DNA of 62,084 bases, taken from positions 1 through 62,084 of the forward strand of contig JAFHCF010000094.1 of assembly GCA_048497495.1 (NCBI GenBank), read 5' to 3'. The notes beneath the pieces were generated by a model. That model did no database searches and was not told where the DNA came from. It saw only the letters and a program-made list of their open reading frames with translations. Position numbers and translations under genes: made by a program. Shown here piece after piece: positions 8,682 through 18,169 of this stretch; positions within the stretch are counted from its first letter, which is position 1, and every line of letters begins with the position of its first letter. Origin of the DNA: JAFHCF01 sp048497495 (GTDB lineage: Bacteria > Pseudomonadota > Alphaproteobacteria > Rhizobiales > Ancalomicrobiaceae).

Positions 8682-8698
8682 ACGGATCCGTGATCCGT
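8682..8698. promoter_or_regulatory. Candidate operator dyad
   Basis: A perfect inverted repeat ACGGATC-CGT-GATCCGT, with 7-base arms and a 3-base centre, lies about 140 bases upstream of the doxX-like start. Its compact symmetry suits a dimeric repressor or activator, but no regulator gene is adjacent and the binding protein is unknown. Confidence 0.4.
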
Positions 8699-8718
8699 CA
8701 TGTCGATGTAAGGCTGAA

Positions 8719-8737
8719 CGAGAATTCCCATTTCTCG
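8719..8737. promoter_or_regulatory. Second candidate operator dyad
   Basis: CGAGAA-7 bases-TTCTCG is a perfect inverted repeat 20 bases from the first dyad, in a locally AT-richer patch of the doxX/secG spacer. Its role is unknown. Confidence 0.35.
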
Positions 8738-8885
8738 ATCGTGTCAGGCCGCACTGGCGCCTGCCGGGCGGATCGTGTAAACAGCCCGGCAACCAGAACG
8801 GCCTCCACGTCGTTCACCCACCTCGAGCGCGGCGTAGGGCGAAAGTCCGGCGCCGCGAAGCTCGTTCGAAGACCGGTACGGATCG

Positions 8886-9263
8886 ATGGAAACCGTCATC
8901 ATCGTGATTCATTTGATGCTGGTGCTGGCGCTGATCGGCGTCGTGCTCCTGCAGAAGTCGGAAGGCGGCGCGCTCGGCATGGGCGGCGGCGGTGGCGGCG
9001 GACTGATGTCCTCGCGCGGCACCGCCAACGTGCTGACCCGCACAACGGCGATTCTCGGCGCCGGCTTCTTCGCCACCTCGGTGATCCTGGCGATCCTCGC
9101 CGGCAAGTCGACCGAGCGCCCCTCGTCGATCATCGACAATGCCGCGACCACCGCCCCGGCGACCCCGGCCGCGCCCGCCGGCACCGGCGGCGGCATCCTC
9201 GACACGCTGCAGCAGATGCAGAAGGGCGGCCAGACCGCTCCGGCCAAGCCCGCCGGGCAGTGA
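8886..9263 (+). CDS. secG: Preprotein translocase subunit SecG
   Basis: SecG assists protein export through the SecYEG channel in the inner membrane. The 125-residue protein has the two expected helices: residues about 2-22 (ETVIIVIHLMLVLALIGVVL) and about 52-74. Between them are the conserved LLQKSEGG and a Gly-rich turn (GMGGGGGGGLMSSRGTANVLTRTT). The C-terminal tail rich in Ala, Pro and Gly is common in alphaproteobacterial SecG. The tpiA-secG-pyrG neighbourhood is also common in this class. Confidence 0.93.
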   Translation: METVIIVIHLMLVLALIGVVLLQKSEGGALGMGGGGGGGLMSSRGTANVLTRTTAILGAGFFATSVILAILAGKSTERPSSIIDNAATTAPATPAAPAGTGGGILDTLQQMQKGGQTAPAKPAGQ

Positions 9264-9307
9264 TCCCGGCGTTCCCCGGCAGGGGGGCGGCCCGTGATCT
9301 CCCGGGA

Positions 9308-9331
9308 CCGGAGGGCGCCGAGCCCTCCCGG
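9308..9331 (+). terminator. Possible hairpin terminator after secG
   Basis: ccggagggc (9308-9316) pairs with gccctcccgg (9322-9331) apart from one bulged base, around a 5-base loop. It is followed by a weak T-containing stretch but no true U-tract. It lies between secG and pyrG on the coding strand. Confidence 0.4.
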
Positions 9332-9445
9332 CCCCGCACTTTGTCGTGACCATCCCGATAATGCGGGATGAATCCGTGAAACTTGTCGACGTGTGGCTTT
9401 CGCGTCCTCGCGAATCGGTCGGCGTTGAGCTATTGGACGACTCCC

Positions 9446-11074
<1,629 letters not shown>

Positions 11075-11340
11075 GGCGACGGGGGCGGTGCCTCCGAGGA
11101 ACGGGGTCGACGGACGGCGGTCCGACGGAACGCCTCCGGCGGGAGCGCGGTGAACGGCACGTCCGGACGTTGCGAAACGCAAGTGAACGGCCGCGCCTCC
11201 GGCGTTCATCTCTTTTCGAATCTTCCCGATCCGCGTCTTTTCTTTCTCATGCTCTTGAATTACGGCTCTCCTGCCGCGAAGACCGCCGCCGGCGAAGCGG
11301 GGACGGTCGACGAGCACCATCCCCAGCATCGCAGAGCAAC

Positions 11341-14300
11341 ATGATGGCGCATCGCATCGGTTACCGGGAATCCGAGTACGATCCCCCGGCGACGACGCCG
11401 ACCGGTCCCGGGACGTCGGACGGCGTCGCGGCGGGCGCGTCGGTGTCCTCCGAGGGGCCGCGTCCGATGCTCCAAGAGGTGTTGACGGCGGCGGGCGGGG
11501 CGCCGCGTGCCGGGCAGGGCGATCGCCTCGAGGCCCTGTTCGAGCAGTCCGCCCGCCTGTTCGAGAGCCGCGCCGCGGTGGTCGCGGCCGATCGGGTGTG
11601 GAGCTACCGCGAACTCGACGAGCGCGCCAATCAGGTCGCCCGCGTGCTGATCGCCCGTGGAGTGCGCCCCGGCGACCGCATCGCCCTGTTGCTCGACCGC
11701 ACCATCGAGACCTATGTCGGGCTGCTCGGCGTGTTGAAGGCCAAGGCGGCCTATGTGCCGATCGCCACGGCGTTTCCCGCCGACCGCATCGCCTACATCC
11801 TCCAGGATGCCTCGATCGGGCTGGTGGTCTCGGTCGCCTCCTTCGCCAACCGCCTGCGCGCCCTCGCCGTGCCCCACATCCTCCTCGATCGCATCGAGGA
11901 CGAGATCGCGGCCCAACCGGCGACGCCGATCGGCGCCGACGAGGCCGCCCCGTCGTCCGAGCGCACCTGCTACATCCTCTACACCTCGGGCACCACCGGC
12001 AATCCCAAGGGCGTGGTGATCGAGCATCCGAGCATCTGCAACTTCGTCCGCGTCGCCGGCGAGATCTACGGCTACCGCGGCGACGATCGCGTCTATCAGG
12101 GCATGACCATCGCCTTCGACTTCTCGATCGAGGAGATCTGGGTGCCCTTCATGGTCGGCGCGGCGATCGTGCCGGGGCCGGCGGGGATGACGTTGCTCGG
12201 CGAGGAACTGGCGGAGTTCCTGCGCGGCCGCGAGATCACCTGCCTGGCCTGCAGTCCGACGCTGCTCTCCACCATCGAGACCGAGGTGCCGCTCCTGCGC
12301 ATCCTGCTGGTCGGCGGCGAGGCCTGCCCGCACAATCTCGTGGCGCGCTGGTATCGCGCCGGCCGCCGCATCCTCAATTCCTACGGGCCGACCGAGGCGA
12401 CGGTCACCGCGACCTTGACCGAATTGACGCCGGACAAGCCGGTGACCATCGGCTCGCCGCTCCCCTCCTACGCCATCGTCGTGCTCGATCCGGTCGAGGC
12501 GAGGCTCGCGAGCGTCGACGAACTCGGCGAGATCGGCATCGCCGGCATCTGCCTCGCCGTCGGCTATCTCAACCGCGACGATCTCACGGCGTCGAAGTTC
12601 ATCCCCGACTTCGTCGGCATCCCTCACAATCCGTCGGGGCGGATCTACCGCACCGGCGATCTCGGGCGGGTCAACGACGACGGCGAGGTCGAGTATCACG
12701 GCCGCATCGACACCCAGGTGAAGATCCGCGGTCACCGCATCGAGCTCGGCGAGATCGAGGCGGTGCTGCTCGACCAGCCCGGCATCGCCCAGGCCGCCGT
12801 CACCACCTGGGAGCCGGAGCCCGGGCAGATCGAACTGGTCGGCTATTACGCCCAGAAGCAGGACACGTCGGCACCGCCGCGCGCCGCGATCGCCCAGGCG
12901 ATGCGCGCCCGTCTTCCCGACTACATGGTCCCGGCCTTTCTCGAGGAACTGCCGGTCATCCCGATGACCGTCTCCAACAAGGCCGACCACCGCCGCCTGC
13001 CGCCGCCGAGCGGGGCGCGGCTGACCTCCGAGCGGCCGATGGTGGCGCCCTCCACCGACGACCAGCGCTTCCTCGCCGAGGTGCTCGCCTCGATCCTCAA
13101 GCTCGACGACGTCTCGGTCGAGGATCACTTCTTCGACGAACTCGGCGCCAACTCGTTGCTGATGGCGCGGTTCTGCGCCCGGATTCGCACCCATGGCAGC
13201 TTCGCGCCGGTGTCGATGCGCGACGTCTATCTCCACCCGACGGTGGCGCGGCTGGCGATGCACCTGCGCCGGGTCGGCGGCGACGCCACGACGGAGACGG
13301 TGGCGGACCGATTCCACGAGCCCTCGAACTTCGCCTATTGGGGCACCGGCGTCCTGCAACTCGGCTTCTACGGGCTCTACGGCTTCCTGACGCTGTGGGC
13401 CTTCGACATCGGCCTCGACTGGGTCTACGAGGCGCTGGAAGATTGGCCGGTGCTCTATTTCCGCTCGGTCGTGGTGGCGGCGGCGTCGTTCTTCGGCATG
13501 TCGGCGGCGGCGGTGGCGATGAAGTGGCTCTTGATCGGCCGCTGGAAGGTCGAGACCTTCCCGATCTGGAGCCTGCGCTACTTCCGCTTCTGGGTGGTCA
13601 CCACGATGATGCGCACCGCGCCGGTGGTGCTGTTCACCGGCAGCCCGCTCTACAGCCTCTATCTCCAACTCCTCGGCGCCAAGATCGGCCGCAACGCCGT
13701 GGTCGAATGCCGGATCGTGCCGGTGTGCACCGATCTCATCTCGATCGGCGACAATTCGATCATCCGCAAGGAATCGGTGTTGCTCGGCTACCGGGCCCAG
13801 TCGAACTGGATCCACACCGGGCCGATCACCATCGGCGACGATGCCTTCGTCGGCGAGGCGAGCGTCCTCGACATCGACACCGAGATCGGCGACGGCGCCC
13901 AACTCGGCCATGCCTCGTCGCTGCAGAGCGGCCAGCGCATTCCCGCCGGCACCCGCGCCCACGGCTCGCCCGCCGTGCCGACCACCGCCGACTATTGCCC
14001 GATCCCCAACGTCCCCTGTTCGGCCGCCCGGCGCGTGGTCTACGAGGCGATCCAATTGATCGGCCTCTTCACCATCGCCATGCCGCTGCCGCTGCTGGCG
14101 ATCAGCTATTGGGAGCATCTCGCCGAATTCGCCGACGACGGCGAGGGTCTCGGCCGTATCTTCACCGGCTCACTGGTGCTGCTCTTCGGTTCGCTGGTGA
14201 TGTCGCTCCTGGTGGCGGTGATCGTCCCGCGCCTGGCGCGCCGCTTCCTGGTGCCGGGCAGGATCTATTCGCTCTACGGCATCAATCACTGGCTCCAGAC

Positions 14301-15495
14301 GGTGACGGCGCAGGTCTCCAACTCGCGCATTCTCAACCTCCTGTTCGGCGACAGTTCGGCGATCGTCCACTACATCCGCGCCATCGGCTGGAACCTCAAC
14401 GACTACGATCAGACCGGCTCGAACTTCGGCACCAATCAGCAGCATGACAACCCGTTGATGTGCGAGATCGGCAGCCGAACGATGGTCTCCGACGGGTTGT
14501 CGATGATCAATCTCGACAAGTCGGCCTCGTCCTTCCGCCTGTCGCCGACGCGGATCGGCGAGCGCAACTATCTCGGCAACAACATCCACTATCCGCCCGA
14601 CGGCAAGACCGGCGCCAACGTGCTGCTCGGCACCAAGGTGATGGTGCCGATCGACGGGCCGGTGCGCGAGAACGTCGGCCTCCTCGGCTCGCCCGCCTTC
14701 GAGATCCCGCGCATGGTCGATCGCGACAAGACGCTGATCGGGGCGCTGGACGAGGCGGCGCGGCGGCGGCGGGTGCGGCGGAAGAACCGGCACAATCTCG
14801 TCACGGCGCTGATGTTCCTCTTCGCCCAGTGGTTGATGCTGTTCGTCGCCCTGTGGATCTGGGACACCGCGCTCGATCTCTATTGGGATTTCGGCGCCTC
14901 GGCGCTCTTCCTGGCGACGGTGGTCACCTCGCTGGTGGCGGTCGCCTTCTACGCCGGTCTGGAGCGGGCGAGCCTCGGCTTCCGCCGTCTGAAGCCGCGC
15001 ATCGCCACCATCTACGATCCCTATTTCTGGTCGCACGAGCGCCACTGGAAACTGTCGGATTCGCCGATCACCCGGCTCTTCCCCGGGACGCCCTTCCGCA
15101 ATCTGATCTCGCGCCTGCTCGGCGTGCGCGTCGGCCGCAAGGTGTGGGACGGCGGCTGCAACCTGACCGAACGGACATTGGTCGAGATCGGCGACTTCGC
15201 CAATCTCAACGAGGGCAGCGTCGTGCAGTCCCATTCGCTCGAGGAGGGTGCCTTCAAATCCGACTACATCCGGATCGGCACCGGCTGCACCCTCGGTCCG
15301 GCCGCCTTCGTCCACTACGGCGTCACCATGGGCGAGCACTCGATGCTCGACGCCGACGCCTTCCTGATGAAGGGGGAGATGGTCGAGCCCTATGGCGTGT
15401 GGCGCGGCAACCCGGCCAAGCTGCACCGCCGGCTGGTGCCGGTCGAGGCGGGCGAATGTGCCGTCGCGGCGATCGGCGACACCGCCGTCGCCTGA
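11341..15495 (+). CDS. Pls/PosA-family nonribosomal peptide synthetase (A-T-membrane-tandem acyltransferase-like)
   Basis: This 1,384-residue membrane-bound synthetase has the architecture of epsilon-poly-lysine synthetase and relatives. The adenylation domain spans about 60-555: YILYTSGTTGNPKG from Tyr211, FDFSIEEIW from Phe259, NSYGPTEAT from Asn346, YRTGDLG, KIRGHRIELGEIE from Lys461, and catalytic Lys547 in SNKAD. A carrier domain at about 570-645 has LGANSL with phosphopantetheine Ser605. Then come membrane helix pairs near 667-730, 900-965 and 1157-1215. They separate three soluble hexapeptide-acyltransferase-like domains (for example KIGRNAVVECRIV, ISIGDNSIIRKE and GVWRGNPAKLHRR). No condensation or thioesterase domain is present, as expected for the family. 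The start ATG ATG at 11341/11344 lacks a strong ribosome site; an ATG at 11467 is possible. The product is probably an isopeptide-linked homopolymer; the monomer is not proven. Confidence 0.92.
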   Translation: MMAHRIGYRESEYDPPATTPTGPGTSDGVAAGASVSSEGPRPMLQEVLTAAGGAPRAGQGDRLEALFEQSARLFESRAAVVAADRVWSYRELDERANQVARVLIARGVRPGDRIALLLDRTIETYVGLLGVLKAKAAYVPIATAFPADRIAYILQDASIGLVVSVASFANRLRALAVPHILLDRIEDEIAAQPATPIGADEAAPSSERTCYILYTSGTTGNPKGVVIEHPSICNFVRVAGEIYGYRGDDRVYQGMTIAFDFSIEEIWVPFMVGAAIVPGPAGMTLLGEELAEFLRGREITCLACSPTLLSTIETEVPLLRILLVGGEACPHNLVARWYRAGRRILNSYGPTEATVTATLTELTPDKPVTIGSPLPSYAIVVLDPVEARLASVDELGEIGIAGICLAVGYLNRDDLTASKFIPDFVGIPHNPSGRIYRTGDLGRVNDDGEVEYHGRIDTQVKIRGHRIELGEIEAVLLDQPGIAQAAVTTWEPEPGQIELVGYYAQKQDTSAPPRAAIAQAMRARLPDYMVPAFLEELPVIPMTVSNKADHRRLPPPSGARLTSERPMVAPSTDDQRFLAEVLASILKLDDVSVEDHFFDELGANSLLMARFCARIRTHGSFAPVSMRDVYLHPTVARLAMHLRRVGGDATTETVADRFHEPSNFAYWGTGVLQLGFYGLYGFLTLWAFDIGLDWVYEALEDWPVLYFRSVVVAAASFFGMSAAAVAMKWLLIGRWKVETFPIWSLRYFRFWVVTTMMRTAPVVLFTGSPLYSLYLQLLGAKIGRNAVVECRIVPVCTDLISIGDNSIIRKESVLLGYRAQSNWIHTGPITIGDDAFVGEASVLDIDTEIGDGAQLGHASSLQSGQRIPAGTRAHGSPAVPTTADYCPIPNVPCSAARRVVYEAIQLIGLFTIAMPLPLLAISYWEHLAEFADDGEGLGRIFTGSLVLLFGSLVMSLLVAVIVPRLARRFLVPGRIYSLYGINHWLQTVTAQVSNSRILNLLFGDSSAIVHYIRAIGWNLNDYDQTGSNFGTNQQHDNPLMCEIGSRTMVSDGLSMINLDKSASSFRLSPTRIGERNYLGNNIHYPPDGKTGANVLLGTKVMVPIDGPVRENVGLLGSPAFEIPRMVDRDKTLIGALDEAARRRRVRRKNRHNLVTALMFLFAQWLMLFVALWIWDTALDLYWDFGASALFLATVVTSLVAVAFYAGLERASLGFRRLKPRIATIYDPYFWSHERHWKLSDSPITRLFPGTPFRNLISRLLGVRVGRKVWDGGCNLTERTLVEIGDFANLNEGSVVQSHSLEEGAFKSDYIRIGTGCTLGPAAFVHYGVTMGEHSMLDADAFLMKGEMVEPYGVWRGNPAKLHRRLVPVEAGECAVAAIGDTAVA

Positions 15496-15518
15496 AGGAC
15501 GGCCGTGAGGGAGGCGTG

Positions 15519-15983
15519 ATGAGCGGTGAGGTTCGCCTGATCCCGGTCGGCCCGGCCGAGCGCGAGGCGGTCACCGCCCTGCGGCTCGGCGACGATCAAC
15601 ACGACCTGGTGGCGAGCAACGCCGAATCGCTCGAGGAGGCCGACGAAGACGCCGACGCCCGCCCGCGCGCCATCGTCGCCGACGGCCGCATCGTCGGCTT
15701 CCTCATGTACGAGGCCCCCGATGGCGAGGAATGGGCCAACATCTACCGCTTCATGATCGACGCCTCCGAGCAGGGCCGGGGCTTCGGCCGCGCCGCGCTG
15801 GTCGCCGTGCTCGGGGAGATCGCGACGCTCCCATGGGTGCGACGGATCGAGATCTGTTACATGCCGGAGAACGAGGCGGCCCGCCGGCTCTACGCCGCCG
15901 CCGGGTTCCGCGAGATCGGCCTCGACGAGGACGGCGAGATGCTCGCCCGCCTCGACCTCGGCCCGGCCGAGCCGCGCCGATGA
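15519..15983 (+). CDS. GNAT acetyltransferase, polyamine (BltD-like) type
   Basis: A 154-residue GNAT enzyme. The acetyl-CoA pyrophosphate loop is EQGRGFGRAAL at about 87-97, preceded by the beta-4 strand IYRFMIDA and followed by PENEAARRLYAAAGFREIG. The N-terminal block DDQHDLVASNAESLEEA resembles the BltD-type spermine/spermidine acetyltransferases more than ribosomal or antibiotic acetyltransferases. The start has GGGAGG just upstream, 23 bases after the synthetase stop. The stop overlaps the next start by four bases (ATGA). It may N-acetylate the cationic product, its monomer or a polyamine, for self-protection, tailoring or chain capping; this role is inferred from context. Confidence 0.8.
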   Translation: MSGEVRLIPVGPAEREAVTALRLGDDQHDLVASNAESLEEADEDADARPRAIVADGRIVGFLMYEAPDGEEWANIYRFMIDASEQGRGFGRAALVAVLGEIATLPWVRRIEICYMPENEAARRLYAAAGFREIGLDEDGEMLARLDLGPAEPRR

Positions 15984-16663
15984 CGGTCGACGCCGAGGCG
16001 CTCGCCGCCGTGCTCGCCGGGCTGGCGCCGGAAGGGCTCCTCACCGGGGTTCGCGGCATCGCGGCCGGCGACGAAATGGCGCTGATGCCCGCCGAAGCGG
16101 CGACCATCGCCACCACGGCGCTCGCCGCCCGCCGCGCCAGCGGAGCCGCCCGCATCCTCGCCCGCGAACTCCTCGCCCGCCTCGGCCACGGCGCGACCGC
16201 GATCCCACGCGGGACCTCCGGCGCGCCGGTGTGGCCCGAGGGCATCACCGGCTCGCTCGCCCATGACGACGAGGTGGCCGTCGCCGTGGTGGCGCGCGCC
16301 GGGGAGGGGGCGACCCTGGAGGCGACCCTGGGCATCGACGTCGAGCCGGCCGAGCCCCTTCCGCGAGAGGTCGCGGCGCTGGTCGAGTTTCCCGGCGATC
16401 GCCTCGCCGATCCGGCCGACCCGCTCGCCCATCGCCTGCTCTTCGCCGCCAAGGAAGCGGTCTACAAGGCGGTGTTCCCGCGTATCGGGAAGATCCTCGA
16501 ATGGGAGGACATCCGGGTCGATCTCGTCACTGGGCGGGCGGTCACCAGCAGCCGTCACGAAGTCGAAATCTTCCATGCTCGCGCGCCCCGGATCGTGGTT
16601 CTCGCCCGGGTCATCGCCCGGGTCATCGACGGCGGCCGCATGACGCGGTCGGGGCCCGCGTGA
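15980..16663 (+). CDS. 4'-phosphopantetheinyl transferase (Sfp/EntD type)
   Basis: This 227-residue enzyme should convert the apo carrier domain of the adjacent synthetase to its holo form using coenzyme A. Visible motifs are GSLAHDDEVAVAVV, the Mg-binding GIDVEPAEPL at about residues 115-125, and the FAAKEAVYKAVFP signature at about 154-166 holding the catalytic Lys/Glu. The pattern is of the EntD subgroup (WPEGITGSLAHD). It overlaps the GNAT gene by four bases, which argues for translational coupling and a dedicated partner. The frame extends far upstream, but the overlapping ATG is the natural start. Confidence 0.9.
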   Translation: MTVDAEALAAVLAGLAPEGLLTGVRGIAAGDEMALMPAEAATIATTALAARRASGAARILARELLARLGHGATAIPRGTSGAPVWPEGITGSLAHDDEVAVAVVARAGEGATLEATLGIDVEPAEPLPREVAALVEFPGDRLADPADPLAHRLLFAAKEAVYKAVFPRIGKILEWEDIRVDLVTGRAVTSSRHEVEIFHARAPRIVVLARVIARVIDGGRMTRSGPA

Positions 16664-16742
16664 AGGGTTCCGCGCGCGGCGCGGAGGAGATAGGATCGCC
16701 GCCGATCGCCGGTCGCGGCGCGAGACGAGGAGACGGACACGC

Positions 16743-17162
16743 ATGGATTGGACCCCGGTCGTCGACAGCCTTTCCGGGCTCGTCCCCTTCGCCATCTACG
16801 TCGGTCTGTCGCTCGGCATGATCGCCGTTTATTCGGCGGTCTACATGTTGGCGACGGCGCATGACGAACTCGGCCAGATCCGGCGCGGCAATCCGGCCGC
16901 GGCCGTGGCCTTCGCCGGCAGTCTCGTCGGCTATACGTTGCCGCTGGCGGTCGCCGCCCAACGCTCCTCGACGCTGTTGGTCTTCCTGGTGTGGGCGGTC
17001 GTGGCGATCGTCGTCCAGGTGGCGGTCTATTGGTTCTTCCGGCTGCTGATGCTGCGCGACGTCTCCGTCCGGATCGATCGCGGCGAGGTCTCCGCCGGTC
17101 TCCTGCTCGCGGCCGCGTCGCTCTCCGGCGGCATCGTCGACGCCGCCGCGATGAGTCTGTGA
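16743..17162 (+). CDS. DUF350 family membrane protein
   Basis: A 139-residue protein with four predicted membrane helices at about 13-37, 50-72, 76-100 and 115-136, and the loop ATAHDELGQIRRGNPAAAVAFAG-like pattern seen in DUF350/YjfL proteins (quoted here across a loop; key residues Asp-Glu, Arg-Arg-Gly-Asn). It begins 79 bases after the phosphopantetheinyl transferase gene on the same strand. DUF350 members often sit beside ATP-grasp ligases of the glutathionylspermidine-synthase type and other polyamine-linked genes, but their function is unknown. Proximity to a cationic-polymer synthetase suggests a role in membrane handling of the product; it could also be an independent gene. Confidence 0.8.
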   Translation: MDWTPVVDSLSGLVPFAIYVGLSLGMIAVYSAVYMLATAHDELGQIRRGNPAAAVAFAGSLVGYTLPLAVAAQRSSTLLVFLVWAVVAIVVQVAVYWFFRLLMLRDVSVRIDRGEVSAGLLLAAASLSGGIVDAAAMSL

Positions 17163-17218
17163 AGCAGATCACCCACGACGGGGGTCGCCGTCGGTCCGGC
17201 GGCGACGGAGGAACGCCC

Positions 17219-18169
17219 ATGCAGGCCAAGGATCGCGCCACGAGCGGTCGCGGCATCGACCACGTCGTCGCCGCCACCCTCGATCTCGGCCTCGCCGCCG
17301 ACGCGTGGTCGCGCGCCGGCTTTCAATTGACGCCGCTCGCCCGCCATCCCTGGGGCACCGAGAACCGGCTGATCCAGCTCGCCGGCGCCTTCGTCGAGAT
17401 TCTCGGCATCGGCGACGGCGCGGCGATCCCCGAGCCGACCGCCACCGCCTTCTCCTTCGGCGCCTGGAACCGCGATTTCCTCGGTCGCCACGGCGACGGC
17501 CTGTCGATGCTGGCGCTCGAATCGGCCGATCCGGACGCCGATCGCGCCGCCTTCGCCGCCGCCCACCTCGAGACGTTCGCGCCCTTCGGCTTCGAGCGGG
17601 TGGCCGTCATGCCCGACGGCGAGGAAGCCGAGGTCGGCTTCGATCTGACCTTCACCGGATTCGCCGGCGCGACCGGGGAGGTCCCGGACCTCGGTCTCTT
17701 CACCTGCCGCCAGCGCCATCCCGAGGCGTTCTGGCGCGACCCCTACAAGGTGCATCCCAACACCGCCGTGGCGCTCTCGGCGGTCGTCCTGGTGGCGCCC
17801 GACCCCTCCGACTTCCACGTGGGCCTCGCCGCCTTCGCCGGGGTGCGCGAGCTCCATGCCTCGAGCTACGGCCTCGAGATCCCGACGCCACGCGGCATGA
17901 TCGAGGTGTCGACGCCGGAGGCCTGGCGCTGGCGCCACGGCGCCGAGACGCTGAGGGACGACCCGGAGACGCTGGTGTTCAAGGGGTTGCGCTTCGCCGT
18001 CGCCGATCTCGCGGAAGCGGCGAAACAGGTGGTTTCGGGCGGCTTCGACATCACCGATCACGCGGGAGGCTTCGTCGTCGCCGATCTCGGCGGCGTGACG
18101 CTCGCCTTCGAGGAAATCCTCAGACCGACCCTCGGAGGTCGGGACATTCTGGTCAGGGAGTGCGCATGA
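17219..18169 (+). CDS. VOC family protein (glyoxalase-like domain)
   Basis: A 316-residue protein beginning GRGIDHVVAATLDLGLAADA, the opening strand of a vicinal-oxygen-chelate fold, with a long glyoxalase-like domain (ENRLIQLAGAFVEILGIG at about 40-60) and a second half-module near 180-310. Substrate is unknown; such genes commonly precede kdsA in alphaproteobacteria. The start has GGAGGA nine bases upstream. Its stop overlaps the kdsA start (ATGA). It therefore belongs with kdsA rather than with the preceding biosynthetic block. Confidence 0.8.
   Translation: MQAKDRATSGRGIDHVVAATLDLGLAADAWSRAGFQLTPLARHPWGTENRLIQLAGAFVEILGIGDGAAIPEPTATAFSFGAWNRDFLGRHGDGLSMLALESADPDADRAAFAAAHLETFAPFGFERVAVMPDGEEAEVGFDLTFTGFAGATGEVPDLGLFTCRQRHPEAFWRDPYKVHPNTAVALSAVVLVAPDPSDFHVGLAAFAGVRELHASSYGLEIPTPRGMIEVSTPEAWRWRHGAETLRDDPETLVFKGLRFAVADLAEAAKQVVSGGFDITDHAGGFVVADLGGVTLAFEEILRPTLGGRDILVRECA

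Larger units (their letters stand above)
8547..8885. other. Divergent intergenic region doxX-like / secG
   Basis: This 339-base region holds the promoters for both genes. Two short dyads are listed separately. I could not assign clear -35/-10 hexamers. The open frame running through it on the minus strand is only an upstream extension of the DoxX frame. Confidence 0.5.

Noticed and set aside
11260..14118. A 952-codon open frame on the minus strand opposite the synthetase gene
   Set aside because: It is antisense to a clearly recognisable adenylation-carrier-membrane protein, is rich in Arg/Asp/Gly/His as expected from reversed high-GC codons, and has no family motifs. Long shadow frames are common in this GC-rich window.
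11341..15495. Simple acyl-CoA ligase or a classical multi-module NRPS
   Set aside because: The carrier domain and three acyltransferase-like domains rule out a plain ligase; absence of condensation and thioesterase domains and the membrane helices rule out a conventional NRPS module.
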